From: an uncultured Clostridium sp. | GTDB taxonomy: Bacteria > Bacillota > Clostridia > TANB77 > CAG-508 | Reading direction: 5' to 3' | Assembly: GCA_900553405.1 (NCBI GenBank) | Contig: USDF01000045.1 | Span: 1 to 11,244, forward strand | DNA length: 11,244 nucleotides | In this document: piece after piece, positions 7,019 through 11,244 of the stretch | How positions within the stretch are numbered: the first letter of the stretch is position 1 | How the letters are laid out: each line of letters opens with the position of its first letter | The notes under the pieces: model-generated | What the model was told of the DNA's origin: nothing | Database searches by the model: none | Seen by the model: only the letters and a program-made list of their open reading frames with translations | Made by a program: the position numbers and the translations under genes

Positions 7019-10000
7019 TTATACTTTTTCTACTTCTATTTGAAGTTTTTCACCATTTATTGATGTTTCTGTGTAATTGTTTCTTTCTGCGTTGTATATA
7101 ATTTCGTTTGCTAATGTATCTCTTTGAATTTGCTCTGCAAATTTTTTGATTACATCTTCTAACATTTCATTTCCAGAAACATAAAGATTAATTCTATCTA
7201 ATACTTCAAATCCACTATCTTTTCTCATGTTTTGTACTTTAGATAAAATCTCTCTTACATAACCTTCTTCTTTTAACTCTTTTGTAATTGTAGTTTCTAA
7301 TACAACACCAATTTCACCTTCACCTGCAAATGCAAATCCTTCTTTTCCTTGCATTGTAATTAAAAGATTTTCGCTATTTAATGTTATTGTTTCTTCTCCT
7401 ATTGTTATTACTTCTTCCTCACCTTTTTGAATTTTAAGTGCAAGTTCCATTTGATTTTTCTTTGCAATTTCTTGTTTAATTTGTGGTATTAATTTTCCAT
7501 AAATTCTTCCTAATACTGGTAGATTTGGTTTAATTTCAAAATTAACATACTCTGACATTTGAGCTCCAAATTCTACTTTCTTGATGTTCAACTCATCTTT
7601 TACAATGTCTGCATAGTATTTTGGAAGTGTATCTACAGAAATTAACATTTCTGAAAGTGGTTGTCTATTTTTGATATTTGCACTATTTCTTGCACTTCTT
7701 CCTAGTTTTACTATTGTATAAGCTAAATCCATTTCTTTTTCTAAGTCTTTATCTATAGCACTTTCATCTGCTTCTGGCCAAGTACATAAATGAATACTTT
7801 CTGGAGCATTTTTATCTAAGTTTACTACTAAGTTTTGATAAATCTCTTCTGTAATAAATGGTACAAATGGTGCACAAACTTTTGCTAAAGTAGTTAGTAC
7901 TTTATATAGTGTTACATATGCGCCTATTTTATCGTCTGTTAGAGTTTCACTCCAATATCTTTCCCTATTTCTACGTACATACCAGTTAGATAAGTTGTCT
8001 GTAAATTCTTCTATTTCTATTGCTGCATTTGTTATATCATATTTGTCTAATTTTTCTTCTATATCTTTTATTAATGTATTTAATTTAGAAATTATCCATT
8101 TATCCATTACATTTTCTGATTTAAAATCTGCATATTCTAATGGGTTAAATTTGTCTATTTCTGCATAAAGTACATAGAATGAGTAAACATTCCATAATGT
8201 AGATAAGAATTTTCTTTGTGTTTCTTCTACATCTTTTATAGAAAATCTTGTTGGTAGCCATGGTGCTGAAGATGTATAGAAATGCCATCTTGTAGCATCT
8301 GCTCCTACTGAATTTAATACTTCAAATGGGTCTACAACATTTCCTAAATGTTTAGACATTTTTAAACCTTTGCTGTCTAAAACGTGTCCTAATACTATAC
8401 AATTTTCAAATGGATTTGTATCAAATATACATGTTGAAATTGCTAAAAGTGTATAGAACCATCCTCTAGTTTGGTCAACAGCTTCTGATATGAATTGAGC
8501 TGGGAAGTTTTTATCAAATAATTCTTTATTTTCAAATGGGTAATGTAATTGTGCAAAAGGCATAGATCCTGAATCAAACCAGCAGTCTATAACTTCTTTT
8601 TCTCTTACCATTTCTCCACCACATTCTGGGCATTTTAAGTGAATTGGGTCTAAATATGGTTTATGTAGTTCTACATTTTCAGGTACATTTATACCTTTTT
8701 CTTCTAATTCTTTTCTAGAACCTATACATTCCATATGACCACATTCACAACGCCATACTGGTAGTGGTGTTCCCCAATATCTATCTCTTGAAATCCCCCA
8801 GTCTATAACATTCTCTAAGAATTTTCCAAAACGACCTGTTCTAATTGTGTCTGGCATCCAGTTAATTTTGTTATTGTTTTCTAATAACTTATCTCTAACT
8901 GCTGTCATTTTTACAAACCAGCTCTCTTTTGGATAATATAGAAGTGGTGTATCACATCTCCAACAATGTGGATAGCTGTGTGTATGTTTAGCAGAGCTAA
9001 ATAATTTATTTTGTTTAGCAAGCCAAATACATACATCTTTATCACAAGTTTTAACAAATCTTCCTGCCCATGGTTCAACCTCTGGTACGAATTTTCCTTC
9101 TTTATCTACTAAGTTTACAAATGCAATACCATTTTGTTTTGAAACAAAGCTATCGTCTTCACCATAAGCTGGTGCAATATGAACTATACCAGTACCGTCT
9201 GTTAAAGTTACATAGTCTCCATGAATTACAACAAATGCTTTTCCTTCTGGTTTTGCAAATGGCATTAATTGTTCATATTTCATTCCTAATAGTTCAGAAC
9301 CTTTTACTTCTTTTACTATTTCGTATGGAATGTCTTTTAAAACTGCTCCTATTAAGTCTTTAGCTAAAATGTAGATTTCTTCTGTTCCTTCTTCTTGCAT
9401 TTTTCCATCTATAACTGGTCTTTCTACTTTTACATAAGCATATGTATATGCCTTATTTACGCAAAGTGCTAAGTTAGAAGGTAATGTCCATGGAGTTGTT
9501 GTCCATGCTAAGAAATAAACATTTTTCTCGCCTTCTACTTTAAATTTACATGTACATGTTAAATCTTGTACATCTTTGTAACCTTGTGCAACTTCGTGTG
9601 AAGAAAGAGCTGTTCCACATCTTGGGCAATATGGCATAACTTTATGTCCTTGATATAAAAGACCTTTATCCCACATTTGTTTTAAAGCCCACCATTCAGA
9701 TTCTATATAGTCGTCATGATATGTAACATATGGATTTTCCATATCTACCCAATAACCTATTTGGTTTGTCATATCTTCCCACATAGAAACATATTTAAAT
9801 ACGCTGTCTTTACATTCTCCTATGAATTTTTCAACACCATAATCTTCAATTTGTTGTTTTCCTGAAATACCAAGTTTTTTCTCAACTTCAAGTTCAACTG
9901 GAAGTCCATGAGTGTCCCAACCAGCTTTACGAATTACATTGTAACCCTTCATAACTTTATACCTTGGTATAATATCCTTCATAACCCTTGTTAAAATATG

Positions 10001-10174
10001 ACCAACATGTGGTTTTCCATTAGCTGTTGGAGGTCCATCATAAAAAGTAAAATATCTTTTACCTTCATTAATAGCAAAGTTTTTATGGATAATATCTTTT
10101 TTATCCCATAAATCTTTTACTTCATGTTCCATTCCAACAAATCCATTTTCTTTAAGTTCAACTTTCTTGTACAT
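7019..10174 (-). CDS. ileS: isoleucyl-tRNA synthetase, type 2
   Basis: A class I synthetase that charges tRNA-Ile in the cytoplasm. The 1051-residue product shows PPTANGKPHVGH with the HIGH-type motif HVGH at about 56-59, CP1 editing-domain blocks TTTPWTLPSN (225-234) and GTGIVHIAPAYGEDD (327-341), zinc-like CPRC near 183-186, WGISRDRYWGTPLPVW near 459-474, WFDSG near 532-536 and KMSKHLGN at 605-612. The length, well above the roughly 930 residues of type 1, and the KMSKH variant suggest the eukaryote-like IleRS2 class, whose members are often mupirocin-tolerant. The GxHH-type HIGH variant linked to hyper-resistance is absent. An in-frame GTG at 10196-10198 lies in a REP-like repeat. The ATG at 10172-10174 with AAAGGAG upstream is preferred. 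It is the second gene of a T-box-controlled unit. Confidence 0.97.
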   Translation of the reverse strand: MYKKVELKENGFVGMEHEVKDLWDKKDIIHKNFAINEGKRYFTFYDGPPTANGKPHVGHILTRVMKDIIPRYKVMKGYNVIRKAGWDTHGLPVELEVEKKLGISGKQQIEDYGVEKFIGECKDSVFKYVSMWEDMTNQIGYWVDMENPYVTYHDDYIESEWWALKQMWDKGLLYQGHKVMPYCPRCGTALSSHEVAQGYKDVQDLTCTCKFKVEGEKNVYFLAWTTTPWTLPSNLALCVNKAYTYAYVKVERPVIDGKMQEEGTEEIYILAKDLIGAVLKDIPYEIVKEVKGSELLGMKYEQLMPFAKPEGKAFVVIHGDYVTLTDGTGIVHIAPAYGEDDSFVSKQNGIAFVNLVDKEGKFVPEVEPWAGRFVKTCDKDVCIWLAKQNKLFSSAKHTHSYPHCWRCDTPLLYYPKESWFVKMTAVRDKLLENNNKINWMPDTIRTGRFGKFLENVIDWGISRDRYWGTPLPVWRCECGHMECIGSRKELEEKGINVPENVELHKPYLDPIHLKCPECGGEMVREKEVIDCWFDSGSMPFAQLHYPFENKELFDKNFPAQFISEAVDQTRGWFYTLLAISTCIFDTNPFENCIVLGHVLDSKGLKMSKHLGNVVDPFEVLNSVGADATRWHFYTSSAPWLPTRFSIKDVEETQRKFLSTLWNVYSFYVLYAEIDKFNPLEYADFKSENVMDKWIISKLNTLIKDIEEKLDKYDITNAAIEIEEFTDNLSNWYVRRNRERYWSETLTDDKIGAYVTLYKVLTTLAKVCAPFVPFITEEIYQNLVVNLDKNAPESIHLCTWPEADESAIDKDLEKEMDLAYTIVKLGRSARNSANIKNRQPLSEMLISVDTLPKYYADIVKDELNIKKVEFGAQMSEYVNFEIKPNLPVLGRIYGKLIPQIKQEIAKKNQMELALKIQKGEEEVITIGEETITLNSENLLITMQGKEGFAFAGEGEIGVVLETTITKELKEEGYVREILSKVQNMRKDSGFEVLDRINLYVSGNEMLEDVIKKFAEQIQRDTLANEIIYNAERNNYTETSINGEKLQIEVEKV

Positions 10175-10190
10175 CTTTCTTTTCTCCTTT

Positions 10191-10247
10191 CCGAACACCA
10201 GGGACGGTCCTTTTCGTTCCGTTTTTGGAACACTTGGGACATTCCTT
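10191..10247 (+). repeat. REP-like repeat cluster upstream of ileS
   Basis: Two related direct units 35 bases apart start GAACACCAGGGACGGTCC (10193) and GAACACTTGGGACATTCC (10228). A palindrome GTTCCGTTTTTGGAAC (10216-10231) lies between and overlaps the second. The core GGGACGGTC is shared with the REP at 3744-3772. The cluster directly abuts the ileS ribosome binding site. It is probably a mobilised derivative of the RAYT-linked family. Confidence 0.65.
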
Positions 10248-10304
10248 TATTTTTATTACATTAGTAATGTTTTCTTTTGGTGTTTTTATCACTTTTTGGT
10301 ACAT

Positions 10305-10562
10305 TTATTCTTTTAAATTTCCTGCTACGCTTTCTATTTCTTGTAGTTCCATTCTATACTTTTGTTTTACATTTGGATATTTTTCGTGGTCAACCTCTGA
10401 TAAAAACATATCTTTTGGTCTTACCCATAAACTACCATCTCCATATAGTCTTCTATATACAACCATTTCTTCTTTTGTTTCTGAATGTCTTGCAACATCT
10501 TCTACTAAATAGTAATCGCCCTTAAAATGTTTGTATATTCCTTTTATTTTTAGTTCTCGCAT
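10305..10562 (-). CDS. DUF1653 family protein
   Basis: The 85-residue product matches DUF1653 throughout its core: GIYKHFKGDYYLVEDVARHS (about 8-27), VVYRRLYGDGSLWVRPKDMF (34-53) and a charged helical tail. The family has small soluble proteins of unknown function. The ATG at 10560-10562, nine bases after GGAGG, fits the family start. A longer in-frame start at 10619 would lie inside a tRNA-like fragment and is rejected. The gene is first in a unit controlled by an isoleucine T-box, with ileS 130 bases downstream and no terminator between. It is therefore expected to be induced with ileS when uncharged tRNA-Ile accumulates. That placement could hint at a link to translation, which is inference only. 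Confidence 0.9.
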   Translation of the reverse strand: MRELKIKGIYKHFKGDYYLVEDVARHSETKEEMVVYRRLYGDGSLWVRPKDMFLSEVDHEKYPNVKQKYRMELQEIESVAGNLKE

Positions 10563-10610
10563 ATATACTTTCCTCCTTTTATTATAATTTTCAATATTTA
10601 TTGGTGTACT

Positions 10611-10640
10611 GTAGAGCAATTGACTCTTAATCAGCAGGTC
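10611..10640 (+). pseudogene. tRNA-Lys(CUU) gene fragment
   Basis: These 30 bases match the 3' half of the D arm (GTAGAGCA), the anticodon arm with loop CTCTTAA and anticodon CTT, and the start of the variable region (GGTC) of a tRNA-Lys. The 5' acceptor/D-stem half, the T arm and the 3' acceptor strand are missing. This is a remnant, not a tRNA gene. It is antisense to the DUF1653-ileS transcript, between the T-box terminator and the DUF1653 start. Confidence 0.65.
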
Positions 10641-10682
10641 TTCTGTTTTAGCTTAGACATACACACTATTTATATAGCACTC

Positions 10683-10940
10683 AAAAAACTCTATCTCATC
10701 CTATATAGGACGAAATAGAGTTTAAACTTTCCGTGGTACCACCTAAATTGAAAATAATTTAATTTTTATTTTCCACTTATTTTCCTTTAACGCAGAGAAT
10801 TACGTTTAAACTTAATCTTTTTTCAAATTTCAGTTTAAAAACTAAAAGGTGATAACAAATAAAATAGTTTCTACTAGAATTTCACCAAACATCTAGCTCT
10901 CTTAAGGCTTTTTTTATTTGTGTTGTCCTTATTATTGTCT
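10683..10940 (-). promoter_or_regulatory. T-box riboswitch, isoleucine (AUC specifier)
   Basis: The leader reads uncharged tRNA and lets transcription continue into DUF1653 and ileS. The conserved T-box AGGTGGTACCACGG is at 10731-10744. Its UGGU can pair with an ACCA 3' end, as in tRNA-Ile with A73. Stem I shows AGAGAG followed by a hairpin CTAGA/TCTAG carrying TTTGGTGAAAT. A ten-base helix joins 10912-10921 with 10855-10864, and below it AAGG (10927-10930) pairs with CCTT (10846-10849). Between these helices is the specifier loop whose 3' side contains ATC (10851-10853), an isoleucine codon. A stem III with AACG/CGTT follows near 10787-10807, then the antiterminator region and the terminator at 10686-10723. 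The specifier matches ileS downstream, which is a strong consistency check. Confidence 0.93.
10686..10723 (-). terminator. T-box regulated terminator
   Basis: On the transcript AAACTCTATTTCGTCCTA pairs with TAGGATGAGATAGAGTTT, including two G-U pairs, and is followed by a run of six T. Its 5' arm lies just after the T-box sequence, so antiterminator formation would compete with it, as expected for a transcriptional T-box. Confidence 0.9.
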
Positions 10941-10963
10941 TTATTATTTAACTATTGTTTTAT

Positions 10964-10992
10964 ATATTAACATTTTTTATATCTTTTTTCAA
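10964..10992 (-). promoter_or_regulatory. promoter for the T-box-DUF1653-ileS unit
   Basis: On the minus strand TTGAAA (10987-10992) precedes TAATAT (10964-10969) by 17 bases. Transcription would start near 10957, a short distance upstream of stem I of the T-box. The region is so AT-rich that other -10 placements are possible. Confidence 0.5.
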
Positions 10993-11100
10993 TAGTTTAT
11001 GTAGAAATATTTTAGATTTTTTGAATTTCAACATACATGTTTTTTATTTTCAACAATTTTTATTTGTATAATTTTATTTCATTATTTTTGACAAAAAATT

Positions 11101-11130
11101 AATGTCAATAAGGAGTAGCCTATTGACATT
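11101..11130. terminator. terminator-like hairpin
   Basis: AATGTCAATA (11101-11110) and TATTGACATT (11121-11130) pair perfectly around AGGAGTAGCC, where a further GG/CC pairing is possible. T-tracts follow on both strands (TTTTTAC on plus, AATTTTTTG on minus). It may end a minus-strand transcript entering from the right edge. The stem is GC-poor, so strength is uncertain. Confidence 0.5.
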
Positions 11131-11191
11131 TTTACATTATTAAAGTTGGCTAAAATGCGAACTTTAAAATTATTTGTTTATATTTAACGCA

Positions 11192-11242
11192 CTATACTTT
11201 ATATCTTTCTTAACAGTGCTCAGTGCTACATATAAAGTGTGG
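11192..11242. repeat. long hairpin with a 7-base tandem repeat in its loop
   Basis: ACTTTATAT (11196-11204) pairs with ATATAAAGT (11230-11238), extendable outward by four more pairs with G-U wobble. The loop carries CAGTGCT twice in tandem (11214-11227). It may be part of an RNA or intergenic element cut by the window edge. No family was recognised. Confidence 0.4.
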
Positions 11243-11244
11243 GC

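Larger units (their letters stand above)
10993..11244. other. gene-free right end of the window
   Basis: No convincing coding frame is seen here. With the T-box leader, the gene-free stretch from 10563 exceeds 600 bases. It holds the hairpins at 11101-11130 and 11192-11242 and otherwise AT-rich sequence. A 24-codon minus-strand frame open from the edge and ending at 11170 could be the end of a gene outside the window, but nothing supports it. Confidence 0.5.

Noticed and set aside
9070..9363. 97-codon plus-strand open frame
   Set aside because: It is antisense to ileS, rich in Leu and without recognisable motifs; the ileS frame is certain.
10175..10198. Upstream GTG start for ileS adding eight residues
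   Set aside because: It lies in the REP-like repeat and overlaps the AAAGGAG ribosome binding site of the ATG at 10174.
10563..10619. Longer start for the DUF1653 gene
   Set aside because: It would start inside the tRNA-Lys fragment. GGAGG sits nine bases before the ATG at 10562, which also fits the family length.
10611..10640. Complete tRNA-Lys gene
   Set aside because: The acceptor stem, the 5' half of the D arm and the T arm are missing on both sides of the fragment.
11170..11244. 24-codon minus-strand frame open from the right edge
   Set aside because: Too short, no recognisable sequence, and it overlaps the hairpin at 11192-11242. It may be chance.

Overview
The window is very AT-rich, with A/T-dominated codons, AGGAGG-type ribosome binding sites, sigma-A-like promoters, a T-box riboswitch and a type-2 isoleucyl-tRNA synthetase. 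Together these point to a Bacillota/Clostridia chromosome, probably an uncultured gut-type clostridium. The genus cannot be fixed from the sequence alone.

Layout, left to right. Bases 1-300 hold a rightmost-edge promoter and start of a gene leaving the window on the minus strand, plus the terminator of the next unit. Bases 297-4807 form a minus-strand queuosine unit, transcribed right to left: queA, a REP-associated tyrosine transposase (RAYT) flanked by an inverted pair of 29-nt REP-like palindromes, tgt, and a membrane-anchored WG-repeat protein. Just upstream (4915-6264, minus) is an N-terminally anchored extracytoplasmic protein with a beta-sandwich-like region and an HEFLH zinc-peptidase motif. 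It has its own extended -10 promoter.

Bases 6265-6861 carry a divergent plus-strand unit: a promoter, a possible 21-residue peptide and a 106-residue conserved protein of unknown function. It is closed by a strong hairpin terminator that also serves the converging ileS. Bases 7019-10957 are an isoleucine-responsive unit on the minus strand: promoter, T-box leader with an AUC specifier, a DUF1653 gene, then ileS. A 30-nt fragment of a tRNA-Lys(CUU) gene lies antisense in the leader, and a second cluster of REP-like repeats sits between DUF1653 and the ileS ribosome binding site. Bases 10958-11244 contain no convincing gene, but they hold two hairpins.

The functional theme is tRNA biology: queuosine insertion and maturation (tgt, queA), charging of tRNA-Ile (ileS), tRNA-sensing control (T-box) and a tRNA gene fragment. 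The most interesting layer is the RAYT/REP system. The transposase gene sits inside the queA-tgt unit between two REPs. Its start codon is in a predicted hairpin. Related repeats abut the Shine-Dalgarno sequences of both tgt and ileS at an identical nine-base junction.
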